The translations under genes were made by a program, and so were the position numbers. A DNA stretch of 64,000 bases from Prosopocoilus inquinatus (Eukaryota; Arthropoda; Insecta; Coleoptera; Lucanidae): positions 5,210,501-5,274,500 of the forward strand of contig CM069880.1 in NCBI GenBank assembly GCA_036172665.1. The letters are read 5' to 3'. A model generated the notes under the pieces. It was given only the letters and a program-made list of their open reading frames with translations. It was not told where the DNA came from and did no database searches. This document shows, one piece after another, positions 12,544 to 23,865 of this stretch. Each line of letters starts with the position of its first letter. Positions within the stretch are counted from its first letter, which is position 1.

Positions 12544-15500
12544 TGGGAATAGTTTTGAACGACACAACACGTATTAGCATTGTTCCTGTGATATATCTAA
12601 TCGATCCTTACTTATCTAATATGTTATTTGACGTTTCAACGGACTCCAGTAACTCTGATGTGAGATACAAAGTTCTCGCACTCAGCAGAAGCTGGAAATA
12701 GTTTTGAACGACACAACACGTATTAGCGTTATTCCTGTGATGTATCTAATCGATCCTTACTTATCTATTACGTTATTTGACGTTACGATGGACTCCAGTA
12801 ACTCTGATGTGAGATACGAAGTTTTCGGACGCAGCGGAAGCTGGAAATAGTTTTGAACGAAACAACACGTATTAACGTTATTCCTGTGATGTATCTAATC
12901 GATCCTTACTTATCTATTACGTTATTTGACGTTACGATGGACTCCAGTAACTCTGATGTGAGATACGAAGTTTTCGGACGCAGCGGAAGCTGGAAATAGT
13001 TTTGAACGAAACAATACGTATTAGCGTTATTCCTGTGATGTATGAAATCGATCCTTACTTATCTATTACGTTATTTGACGTTACGATGGACTCCAGTAAC
13101 TCTGATGTGATATACGAAGTTTTCGTACGCACCGGAAGCTGGAAATAGTTTTGAAGGAAATAACACGTATTATCGTTGTTCCTGTGATGTATCTAATCGA
13201 TCCTTACTTATCTAATATGTTATTTGACGATTCAACGGACTCCAGTAACTCTGATGTGAGATACGAAATTCTCGCACTCAGCAGAAGCTGGAAATAGTTT
13301 TGAACGAAACAACACGTATTAGCGTTGTTCCTGTGATGTATCTAATCGATCCTTACTTATCTAATATGTTATTTGACGATTCAACGGACTCCAGTAACTC
13401 TGATGTGAGATACGAAGTTCTCGCACTCAGCGGAAGCTGGAAATAGTTTTGAAAGAAACAACACGTATTAGTATTGTTCCTGTGATGTATCTAATCGATC
13501 CTTACTTATCTAATATGTTATTTGACGTTTCAACGGACTCCAGTAACTCTGATGTGAGATACGAAGTTCTCGCACTCAGCAGAAGCTGGAAATAGTTTTG
13601 AGCGAAACAACACGTATTAGCATTGTTCCTGTGATGTATCTAATCGATCCTTACTTATCTGTCATGTTATTTGACTTTACGATGGACTCCAGTAACTCTG
13701 ATGTGAGATACGAAGTTTTCGGACGCAGCGGAAGCTGGAAATAGTTTTGAACGAAATAACACGTATTAGCGTTGTTCCTGTAATGTATCTAATCGATCCT
13801 TACTTATCCAATATGTTAATTGACGTTCCAACGGACTCCAGTAACTCAGATGTGAGATACGAAGTTCTCGCACTCAGCAGAAGCTGGAAATAGATTTGAA
13901 CGAAACAACACGTATTAGCATTGTTCCTATGATGTATCTAATCGATCCTTACTTATCTATCATGTTATTTGACGTTACGATGGACTCCAGTAACTCTGAT
14001 GTGAGATACGAAGTTTTCGGACGCAGCGGAAGCTGGAAAGAGCTTTGAACGAAATAACACGTATTAGCGTTGTTCCTGTGATGTTTCTAATCGATCCTTA
14101 CTTATCTAATATGTTGTTTGAGGTTTCAACGGACTCCAGTAACTCTGATGTGAGATACGAAGTTCTCGCACTCAGCAGAAGCTGGAAATAGTTTTGAACG
14201 AAACAACACGTATTAGCATTGTTCCTGTAATGTATCTAATCGATCCTTACTTATCTATCATGTTATTTGACGTTCCAACGGACTCCAGTAACTCTGATGT
14301 GAGACACGAAGTTTTCGGACGCAGCGGAAGCTGGAAATAGTTTTGAACGAAATAACACGTATTAGCGTTGTTCCTGAGATGTATCTAATCGATCCTTACT
14401 TATCTAATATGTTATTTGACGTTTCAACGGACTCCAATAACTCTGATGTGAGATAAGAAGTTCTCGCACTCAGCAGAAGCTGGAAATAGTTTTGAACGAA
14501 AAAACACGTATTAGCATTGTTCCTGTGATGTATCTAATCGATCCTAACTTATCTAATATGTTATTTGACGTTTCAACGGACTCCAGTAACTCTGATGTGA
14601 GATACGAAGTTCTCGCACTCAGCAGAAGCTGGAAATAGTTTTGAACGAAACAACACGTATTAGCGTTATTCCTGTGATGTATCTAATCGATCCTTACTTA
14701 TCTGTTACGTTATTTGACGTTACGATGGACTCCAGTATCTCTGATATGAGATACGAAGTTTTCGGACGCAGCGGAAGCTGGAAATAGTTTTGAACGAAAC
14801 AACACGTATTAGCGTTATTCCTGTGATGTATCTAATCGATCCTTACTTATCTAATATGTTATATGACGTTTCAACGGTCTCCAGTAACTCTGATGTGAGA
14901 TACGAAGTTCTCGCACTCAGCAGAAGCTGGAAATAGCTTTGAACGAAACAACACGTATCAGCATTGTTCCTGTGATGTATCTAATCGATCCTTACTTATC
15001 TATCATGTTATTTGACGTTACGATGGACTCCAGTAACTCTGATGTGAGATACGAAGTTTTCGGACTCAGCGGAAGCTGGAAATAGTTTTGAACGAAGCAA
15101 CACGTATTAGTGTTTTTCCTGTGATGTATCTAATTGATCCTTACTTATCTATTACGTTATTTGACGTTACGATGGACTCCAGTAACTCTGATGTGATATA
15201 CGAAGTTTTCGGACGCAGCAGAAGCTGGAAATAGCTTTGAAGGAAATAACACGTATTAACGTTGTTCCTGTGATGTATCTAATCGATCCTTACTTATCTA
15301 ATATGTTATTTGACGTTTCAACGGACTCCAGTAACTCTGATGTGAGATACGAAGTTCTCGCACTCTGCAGAAGCTGGAAATAGTTTTGAACGAAACAACA
15401 CGTATTAGCATTGTTCCTGTGATGTATCTAATCGATCCTTACTTATCTATCATGTTATTTGACGTTACGATGGACTCCAGTAACTCTGATGTGAGATACG

Positions 15501-17161
15501 AAGTTTTCGGACGCAGTGGAAGCTGGAAATAGTTTTGAACGAAATAACACGTATTAGCGTTGTTCCTGTGATGTATCTAATCGATCCTTACTTATCTAAT
15601 ATGTTAATTGACGTTTCAACGGACTCCAGTAACTCTGATGTGAGATACGAAGTTCTCGAACTCAGCAGAAGCTGGAAATAGTTTTGAACGAAACAACACG
15701 TATTAGCGTTATTCCTGTGATGTATCTAATCGATCCTTACTTATCTAATATGTTATATGACGTTTCAACGGTCTCCAGTAACTCTGATGTGAGATACGAA
15801 GTTCTCGCACTCAGCAGAAGCTGGAAATATTTTGAACGAAACAACACGTATCAGCATTGTTCCTGTGATGTATCTAATCGATCCTTACTTATCTATCATG
15901 TTATTTGACGCTACGATGGACTCCAGTAACTCTGATGTTAGATACGAAGTTCTCGCACTCTGCAGAAGCTGGAAATAGTTTTGAACGAAACAATACGTAT
16001 TAGTGTTATTCCTGTGATGTATCTAATCGATCCTTACTTATCTGTTACGTTATTTGACGTTACGATGGACTCCAGTAACTCTGATATGAGATACGAAGTT
16101 TTCGGACGCAGCGGAAGCTGGAAATAGTTTTGAAGGAAATAACACGTATTAACGTTGTTCCTGTGATGTATCTAATCGATCCTTACTTATCTAATATGTT
16201 GTTTGACGTTTCAACGGACTCCAGTAACTCTGATGTTAGATACGAAGTTCTCGCACTCTGCAGAAGCTGGAAATAGTTTTGAACGAAACAACACGTATTA
16301 GTGTTATTCCTGTGATGTATCTAATCGATCCTTACTTATCTGTTACGTTATTTGACGTTACGATGGACTCCAGTAACTCTGATATGAGATACGAAGTTTT
16401 CGGACGCAGCGGAAGCTGGAAATAGTTTTGAAGGAAATAACACGTATTAACGTTGTTCCTGTGATGTATCTAATCGATCCTTACTTATCTAATATGTTGT
16501 TTGACGTTTCAACGGACTCCAGTAACTCTGATGTTAGATACGAAATTCTCGCACTCTGCAGAAGCTGGAAATAGTTTTGAACGAAACAACACGTATTAGC
16601 ATTGTTCCTGTGATGTATCTAATCGATCCTTACTTATCTATCATGTAATTTGACGTTACGATGGACTCCAGTAACTCTGATGTGAGATACAAAGTTTTCG
16701 GACGCAGCGGAAGCTGGAAATAGTTCTGAACGAAATAACACGTATTAGCGTTGTTCCTGTGATGTATCTAATCGATCCTTACTTATCTAATATGTTAATT
16801 GACGTTTCAATGGACTCCAGTAACTCTGATGTGAGATACGAAGTTCTCGCACTCAGCAGAAGCTGGAAATAGTTTTGAACGAAACAACACGTATTAGCGT
16901 TGTTCCTGTGATGTATCTAATCGATCCTTACTTATCTAATATGTTATTTGACGTTTCAACGGACTCCAGTAACTCTGATATGAGATACGAAGTTCTCGCA
17001 CTCAGCAGAAGCTGGAAATAGTTTTGAACGAAACAACACGTATTAGCGTTGTTCCTGTGATGTATCTAATCGATCCTTACTTATCTAATATGTTATTTGA
17101 CGTTTCAACGGACTCCAGTAACTCTGATGTGAGATACGAAGTTCTCGCACTCAGCAGAAGC
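12544..17161. repeat. 31-mer higher-order repeat, copy A (4618 bp)
   Basis: The block starts at the rare variant TGGGAATAG with AACGACACAACACG and is repeated immediately downstream at an offset of 4618 bp, that is 31 x 149 minus the one-base loss in GGAAATATTTTG near 15829. Markers in order include TGTATGAAATCG, TCGTACGCACC, TTTTGAGCGAAAC, CTATGATG, GTGATGTTTC, GAGACACG, GATAAGAAG and CATGTAATTTG. Confidence 0.93.
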
Positions 17162-20100
17162 TGGGAATAGTTTTGAACGACACAACACGTATTAGCATTG
17201 TTCCTGTGATATATCTAATCGATCCTTACTTATCTAATATGTTATTTGACGTTTCAACGGACTCCAGTAACTCTGATGTGAGATACAAAGTTCTCGCACT
17301 CAGCAGAAGCTGGAAATAGTTTTGAACGACACAACACGTATTAGCGTTATTCCTGTGATGTATCTAATCGATCCTTACTTATCTATTACGTTATTTGACG
17401 TTACGATGGACTCCAGTAACTCTGATGTGAGATACGAAGTTTTCGGACGCAGCGGAAGCTGGAAATAGTTTTGAACGAAACAACACGTATTAACGTTATT
17501 CCTGTGATGTATCTAATCGATCCTTACTTATCTATTACGTTATTTGACGTTACGATGGACTCCAGTAACTCTGATGTGAGATACGAAGTTTTCGGACGCA
17601 GCGGAAGCTGGAAATAGTTTTGAACGAAACAATACGTATTAGCGTTATTCCTGTGATGTATGAAATCGATCCTTACTTATCTATTACGTTATTTGACGTT
17701 ACGATGGACTCCAGTAACTCTGATGTGATATACGAAGTTTTCGTACGCACCGGAAGCTGGAAATAGTTTTGAAGGAAATAACACGTATTATCGTTGTTCC
17801 TGTGATGTATCTAATCGATCCTTACTTATCTAATATGTTATTTGACGATTCAACGGACTCCAGTAACTCTGATGTGAGATACGAAATTCTCGCACTCAGC
17901 AGAAGCTGGAAATAGTTTTGAACGAAACAACACGTATTAGCGTTGTTCCTGTGATGTATCTAATCGATCCTTACTTATCTAATATGTTATTTGACGATTC
18001 AACGGACTCCAGTAACTCTGATGTGAGATACGAAGTTCTCGCACTCAGCGGAAGCTGGAAATAGTTTTGAAAGAAACAACACGTATTAGTATTGTTCCTG
18101 TGATGTATCTAATCGATCCTTACTTATCTAATATGTTATTTGACGTTTCAACGGACTCCAGTAACTCTGATGTGAGATACGAAGTTCTCGCACTCAGCAG
18201 AAGCTGGAAATAGTTTTGAGCGAAACAACACGTATTAGCATTGTTCCTGTGATGTATCTAATCGATCCTTACTTATCTGTCATGTTATTTGACTTTACGA
18301 TGGACTCCAGTAACTCTGATGTGAGATACGAAGTTTTCGGACGCAGCGGAAGCTGGAAATAGTTTTGAACGAAATAACACGTATTAGCGTTGTTCCTGTA
18401 ATGTATCTAATCGATCCTTACTTATCCAATATGTTAATTGACGTTCCAACGGACTCCAGTAACTCAGATGTGAGATACGAAGTTCTCGCACTCAGCAGAA
18501 GCTGGAAATAGATTTGAACGAAACAACACGTATTAGCATTGTTCCTATGATGTATCTAATCGATCCTTACTTATCTATCATGTTATTTGACGTTACGATG
18601 GACTCCAGTAACTCTGATGTGAGATACGAAGTTTTCGGACGCAGCGGAAGCTGGAAAGAGCTTTGAACGAAATAACACGTATTAGCGTTGTTCCTGTGAT
18701 GTTTCTAATCGATCCTTACTTATCTAATATGTTGTTTGAGGTTTCAACGGACTCCAGTAACTCTGATGTGAGATACGAAGTTCTCGCACTCAGCAGAAGC
18801 TGGAAATAGTTTTGAACGAAACAACACGTATTAGCATTGTTCCTGTAATGTATCTAATCGATCCTTACTTATCTATCATGTTATTTGACGTTCCAACGGA
18901 CTCCAGTAACTCTGATGTGAGACACGAAGTTTTCGGACGCAGCGGAAGCTGGAAATAGTTTTGAACGAAATAACACGTATTAGCGTTGTTCCTGAGATGT
19001 ATCTAATCGATCCTTACTTATCTAATATGTTATTTGACGTTTCAACGGACTCCAATAACTCTGATGTGAGATAAGAAGTTCTCGCACTCAGCAGAAGCTG
19101 GAAATAGTTTTGAACGAAAAAACACGTATTAGCATTGTTCCTGTGATGTATCTAATCGATCCTAACTTATCTAATATGTTATTTGACGTTTCAACGGACT
19201 CCAGTAACTCTGATGTGAGATACGAAGTTCTCGCACTCAGCAGAAGCTGGAAATAGTTTTGAACGAAACAACACGTATTAGCGTTATTCCTGTGATGTAT
19301 CTAATCGATCCTTACTTATCTGTTACGTTATTTGACGTTACGATGGACTCCAGTATCTCTGATATGAGATACGAAGTTTTCGGACGCAGCGGAAGCTGGA
19401 AATAGTTTTGAACGAAACAACACGTATTAGCGTTATTCCTGTGATGTATCTAATCGATCCTTACTTATCTAATATGTTATATGACGTTTCAACGGTCTCC
19501 AGTAACTCTGATGTGAGATACGAAGTTCTCGCACTCAGCAGAAGCTGGAAATAGCTTTGAACGAAACAACACGTATCAGCATTGTTCCTGTGATGTATCT
19601 AATCGATCCTTACTTATCTATCATGTTATTTGACGTTACGATGGACTCCAGTAACTCTGATGTGAGATACGAAGTTTTCGGACTCAGCGGAAGCTGGAAA
19701 TAGTTTTGAACGAAGCAACACGTATTAGTGTTTTTCCTGTGATGTATCTAATTGATCCTTACTTATCTATTACGTTATTTGACGTTACGATGGACTCCAG
19801 TAACTCTGATGTGATATACGAAGTTTTCGGACGCAGCAGAAGCTGGAAATAGCTTTGAAGGAAATAACACGTATTAACGTTGTTCCTGTGATGTATCTAA
19901 TCGATCCTTACTTATCTAATATGTTATTTGACGTTTCAACGGACTCCAGTAACTCTGATGTGAGATACGAAGTTCTCGCACTCTGCAGAAGCTGGAAATA
20001 GTTTTGAACGAAACAACACGTATTAGCATTGTTCCTGTGATGTATCTAATCGATCCTTACTTATCTATCATGTTATTTGACGTTACGATGGACTCCAGTA

Positions 20101-21755
20101 ACTCTGATGTGAGATACGAAGTTTTCGGACGCAGTGGAAGCTGGAAATAGTTTTGAACGAAATAACACGTATTAGCGTTGTTCCTGTGATGTATCTAATC
20201 GATCCTTACTTATCTAATATGTTAATTGACGTTTCAACGGACTCCAGTAACTCTGATGTGAGATACGAAGTTCTCGAACTCAGCAGAAGCTGGAAATAGT
20301 TTTGAACGAAACAACACGTATTAGCGTTATTCCTGTGATGTATCTAATCGATCCTTACTTATCTAATATGTTATATGACGTTTCAACGGTCTCCAGTAAC
20401 TCTGATGTGAGATACGAAGTTCTCGCACTCAGCAGAAGCTGGAAATATTTTGAACGAAACAACACGTATCAGCATTGTTCCTGTGATGTATCTAATCGAT
20501 CCTTACTTATCTATCATGTTATTTGACGCTACGATGGACTCCAGTAACTCTGATGTTAGATACGAAGTTCTCGCACTCTGCAGAAGCTGGAAATAGTTTT
20601 GAACGAAACAATACGTATTAGTGTTATTCCTGTGATGTATCTAATCGATCCTTACTTATCTGTTACGTTATTTGACGTTACGATGGACTCCAGTAACTCT
20701 GATATGAGATACGAAGTTTTCGGACGCAGCGGAAGCTGGAAATAGTTTTGAAGGAAATAACACGTATTAACGTTGTTCCTGTGATGTATCTAATCGATCC
20801 TTACTTATCTAATATGTTGTTTGACGTTTCAACGGACTCCAGTAACTCTGATGTTAGATACGAAGTTCTCGCACTCTGCAGAAGCTGGAAATAGTTTTGA
20901 ACGAAACAACACGTATTAGTGTTATTCCTGTGATGTATCTAATCGATCCTTACTTATCTGTTACGTTATTTGACGTTACGATGGACTCCAGTAACTCTGA
21001 TATGAGATACGAAGTTTTCGGACGCAGCGGAAGCTGGAAATAGTTTTGAAGGAAATAACACGTATTAACGTTGTTCCTGTGATGTATCTAATCGATCCTT
21101 ACTTATCTAATATGTTGTTTGACGTTTCAACGGACTCCAGTAACTCTGATGTTAGATACGAAATTCTCGCACTCTGCAGAAGCTGGAAATAGTTTTGAAC
21201 GAAACAACACGTATTAGCATTGTTCCTGTGATGTATCTAATCGATCCTTACTTATCTATCATGTAATTTGACGTTACGATGGACTCCAGTAACTCTGATG
21301 TGAGATACAAAGTTTTCGGACGCAGCGGAAGCTGGAAATAGTTCTGAACGAAATAACACGTATTAGCGTTGTTCCTGTGATGTATCTAATCGATCCTTAC
21401 TTATCTAATATGTTAATTGACGTTTCAATGGACTCCAGTAACTCTGATGTGAGATACGAAGTTCTCGCACTCAGCAGAAGCTGGAAATAGTTTTGAACGA
21501 AACAACACGTATTAGCGTTGTTCCTGTGATGTATCTAATCGATCCTTACTTATCTAATATGTTATTTGACGTTTCAACGGACTCCAGTAACTCTGATATG
21601 AGATACGAAGTTCTCGCACTCAGCAGAAGCTGGAAATAGTTTTGAACGAAACAACACGTATTAGCGTTGTTCCTGTGATGTATCTAATCGATCCTTACTT
21701 ATCTAATATGTTATTTGACGTTTCAACGGACTCCAGTAACTCTGATGTGAGATAC
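17162..21755. repeat. 31-mer higher-order repeat, copy B
   Basis: Direct tandem copy of 12544-17161. I saw no difference in the many stretches compared, including private variants such as GATAAGAAG (near 19072) and the one-base loss near 20447, so the duplication is very recent. Identity ends at 21756, where ATACGGAGTTCTCGCCCTC replaces the expected ATACGAAGTTCTCGCACTC, about 100 bp before the transposon. Confidence 0.93.
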
Positions 21756-21846
21756 GGAGTTCTCGCCCTCAGCAGAACCTGGAAATAGTTTTGAACGAAA
21801 CAACACGTATTAGCATTGTTCCTGTAATGTATCTAATCGATCCTTA

Positions 21847-21854
21847 CTTATCTA
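21847..21854. repeat. Left 8-bp target site duplication
   Basis: CTTATCTA is part of the satellite monomer (CCTTACTTATCTAT) and is repeated exactly at 24038-24045. The 8-bp length is diagnostic of hAT elements. It matches neither the nTnnnnAn pattern described for Ac-type nor the nnnTAnnn pattern for Buster-type elements. Confidence 0.97.
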
Positions 21855-21871
21855 TAGAGACCGGATTTATA
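21855..21871 (+). repeat. Left terminal inverted repeat
   Basis: TAGAGACCGGATTTATA pairs with the right end at 15 of 17 positions, with mismatches at positions 3 and 6. The core CCGGATTTATA is identical at both ends. Confidence 0.93.
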
Positions 21872-22323
21872 AGTTTTTACAAGTTTTTTACGCTAACATA
21901 CCTAAACTTGGCGTTTTGTATTTATATGTTTGTCGATTAGAGAAGCCCAAAAATGGTAGTTTTATTTCGCATATAACTTAATATTTTAGACTTTTAGCGC
22001 ATATTTATTTATTTATCCATATATTGATATAAATAACATTATAATTCCATATACGGTCAATATTCAAGTCTGCAGCTTTTCCAAGAAGTAATTTATTCTT
22101 CTCAACGTCTGGCCACTTTATTGTACGATTTCCCGGAATGTGATTTTCTGGGAATCTGTAGCGACTTGCACTTGCATTTTGCACTTATGTTTTGCATTTC
22201 AGTTTGAGATAAGAACTCCGTGAATGTGTGTGACTAGTGACTAGTGTATTTATCAACGCGAATTAGTTGTTATTTTCTTATTTAATTTAAAGACGAAATA
22301 AATTCAGTGCTTATCTTTTCAAA
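21872..22323 (+). other. Transposon 5' non-coding region
   Basis: These 452 bp lie between the left terminal repeat and the transposase ATG and are mostly AT-rich. They hold two subterminal CGCATAT motifs (21968 and 21998). A TATA-like TATAAATA sits at 22028-22035, which would give a long 5' leader if used. A small direct repeat of GTGACTA lies at 22230-22246. The promoter must lie here if the element is expressed, but I cannot place a start site. No other open frame is convincing. Confidence 0.6.
21968..22004 (+). promoter_or_regulatory. Left subterminal CGCATAT repeats
   Basis: CGCATATA at 21968 and CGCATAT at 21998 lie 30 bp apart near the left end and recur in the same orientation near the right end (23949, 23983, with CACATATA at 24017). 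hAT transposases are known to bind short repeated subterminal motifs through their N-terminal zinc finger. That these are such sites is inference. Confidence 0.4.
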
Positions 22324-22434
22324 ATGCCGAAAGTAGCATCCTCTTGATCCGAGCTATTGAAAAAATGGATTAAAGCATCTAAACATCTAACTACAGATGG
22401 AAAAGTTATTTTTTGCAACGCATGCTCAAAACAG
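22324..22434 (+). other. Transposase exon 1 (zinc-finger Cys pair)
   Basis: The 37 codons include WIKASKHLTTDGKVIFCNAC, the first half of the zinc finger, and end in KQ at CAG|GTAGAT, a good splice donor. Codon 8 is TGA. Translation restarting downstream would have to use a Met in exon 2 (for example in LCSAMAES, 22660 region) and would lose the finger, because the only other ATG in exon 1 (AAAAAATGG) is out of frame. Confidence 0.82.
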
Positions 22435-22491
22435 GTAGATACCTTACAAATTCTCTTAAAAATCACATTTTCATTTTGACAATATTTTAAG
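22435..22491 (+). other. 57-bp intron of the transposase
   Basis: It starts GTAGAT and ends TTTTAAG, is AT-rich, lies in phase 0 and has a length typical of insect introns. Without its removal the frame after Lys-Gln reads into non-coding sequence. With its removal the His pair of the zinc finger (QHLATNLH) comes into register with the Cys pair. Confidence 0.8.
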
Positions 22492-23772
22492 GTGTCGTCA
22501 GACCAAAAGTACCAGATTGATCAACATTTGGCTACAAACCTCCATAAGGAGTCGGAGAAAAGATGTGTGTCTAACTTTAAGCAGTCTTTTATTTCTTCAA
22601 CAGCCAGTAACTCACAGGGCAGTGACACAGGAAATGAATTCTTTTTAGACTTGTGCAGTGCTATGGCAGAGTCAAACATTCCTTGGCATAAACTTGAACA
22701 AGCAAGTTTTCGAACTTTTTTGGAAAAATATTGCAATCGTCATATTCCAAATGAATCGACTTTGCGGAAAAACTATCTAAGTATATGCTACCAGCAACGG
22801 ATGAAGAAAATAAGAGAGAAGCTTAGCGACAACAATATTTATATAGTAGTTGATGAAACGACAGATGCCTGCGGTCGTTATGTAGCAAATATGTTAGCAG
22901 GAGTATTAAGCAACACAGTTGCACCAATATCTTATTTGGTAAATAGTGCAGTTTTGGAAAAAACAAATCATTCAACGATCGCACGTTTTATTAACGACAG
23001 CTTGACACTTTTATATGCACCTAATCAAGTTAAGTCGGAAAATATATTACTAATGGTGTCTGATGCAGCAGCCTACATGATAAAAGCAGGACAGGCTTTA
23101 CAGGTGTTTTACCCAAATCTGATGCACTTCACTTGTATGGCTCACGCAATGAATAGGCTCGCTGAATTGGTGCGACTAGAATACCCAACAGTAAATAAGT
23201 TGATCAATAACGGAAAAAAGGCGTTTCTTAAAGCCCCACTGCGTATACAACACTATAAAGAATTAGCTGCTGACCTGCCATTACCACCAGAACCAATAAT
23301 TACGAGATGGGGTACGTGGCTTGAAGCAGCAAATTTTTACGCAGATAACTTTAAACAATTAAAGGAAATTTTCTTAGAATTGGATGATTCCAATTCAGCG
23401 GCTTTAAGAATTTGTAAGGAATGCATGTCGAACACAAACATCGGGAATCAATTAGCATTCATTAAAACTCATTTTTCGGTTTTAATATCCACCATTAAAA
23501 AGTTGGAATCATCCCAGACGGCTCTGTTAGATTCTTTTGAAGTGGTCGATGATGCAATTGAAAGTGTGAAATCAATTCCAGGGGAGATAGGAGAGAAGTT
23601 AATGGCAAAATTAGGCAAGGTTCTATTACGTAATCCTGACTACAATAAAATGAGGAAAATCTGTTTAGTTTTAAAAGGTCAAAGTGAAGAGGATTTGGAC
23701 ATGGACCCCAAAGATGTAGCATCCATGAAATTTGCGCCCATTACTTCATGCGATGTCGAGCGTTCGTTTTAA

Positions 23773-23865
23773 TCTTATAAAAATATTTTGACAGACAGAC
23801 GACAAAATTTTACTCCAAATAATTTAAATCAACTGTTGATTATATTTTGTAATCCTACTATTTAA
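23773..23865 (+). pseudogene. Severed C-terminal tail of the transposase
   Basis: After the TAA at 23770 the same frame remains open for 30 codons. It encodes SYKNILTDRRQNF and then a hydrophobic LNQLLIIFCNP stretch, which resembles the end of the hAT C-terminal dimerisation region. No frameshift is involved, so a single substitution such as TCA to TAA explains the break. The present product would lack the final 30 residues of the domain. Confidence 0.85.

Larger units (their letters stand above)
1..21854. repeat. Left satellite array, 149-bp monomer
   Basis: This is a continuous head-to-tail array. The monomer start ACGAAGTT (ACTAAGTT in the first) recurs at 2, 151, 300, 449 and so on up to 21754 (ACGGAGTT there). 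The distance 2 to 21754 equals 146 x 149 minus two single-base losses (in GGAAATATTTTG near 15829 and 20447), so no other net indels exist. Two monomer classes dominate. Class A carries CTCGCACTCAGCAG, AACAACACG, GCATTG and TAATATG with GTTTCAACGG. Class B carries TTCGGACGCAGCGG, AATAACACG, GCGTTG and TATCATG with GTTACGATGG. Between the variable blocks sit near-invariant stretches, the longest running from TGTTCCTG through ATCGATCC to ACTTATCT. I see no gene, RNA gene or other insertion in this stretch. The array continues past the left edge and its function is unknown. Confidence 0.98.
22324..23865 (+). pseudogene. hAT transposase with N-terminal zinc finger, two in-frame stops
   Basis: This gene would cut and paste the element by a DDE-type reaction in the nucleus. 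Exon 1 (22324-22434, 37 codons) starts at an ATG in the favourable context AAAATGC. Exon 2 runs from 22492. Splicing in phase 0 gives C31-x2-C34-x14-H49-x5-H55, a zinc finger like those at the N terminus of hAT and CGGBP1-like proteins. In exon 2 (numbering from its first codon) hAT landmarks follow in order: VDETTDA with D121, VSDAAAY with D191, CMAH with C215 and H218, the TRWGTW motif at R272-W273, and APITSCDVERSF at 415-426 with E423. D121, D191 and E423 are the likely catalytic acids. Stops: TGA at 22345-22347 (TCT TGA TCC, perhaps from CGA) and TAA at 23770-23772, where hAT proteins continue with Ser; the frame stays open 30 more codons (SYKNILTDRRQNF...) to TAA at 23863. Reading exon 2 alone as a gene from GTG at 22492 would be a mistake. 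Confidence 0.88.

Noticed and set aside
15684..15908. 74-codon open frame (and its copy at 20302-20526) starting from TTG
   Set aside because: It is satellite sequence read through because a one-base loss (GGAAATATTTTG) removes the usual TAG. It has no start context or domain, and its copy comes from the 31-mer duplication.
1..21854. CRISPR array
   Set aside because: The repeats are 149 bp without unique spacers, they diverge throughout, and the context is eukaryotic (intron, AATAAA, hAT element).
22028..22035. TATAAATA as the transposase promoter
   Set aside because: The region is AT-rich, so the match is weak, and it lies almost 300 bp before the ATG. I mention it only within the 5' region.
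22521..22736. Minus-strand open frame inside the transposase
   Set aside because: It is a shadow of exon 2 on the opposite strand and has no recognisable domain.
23495..23722. Second minus-strand open frame inside the transposase
   Set aside because: It is also a shadow of exon 2; the plus-strand frame carries the conserved hAT motifs.
22492..23772. Exon 2 as a complete gene starting at GTG
   Set aside because: GTG is not a normal eukaryotic start. The codon directly follows a good AG acceptor, and an upstream ATG exon supplies the missing Cys pair of the zinc finger.
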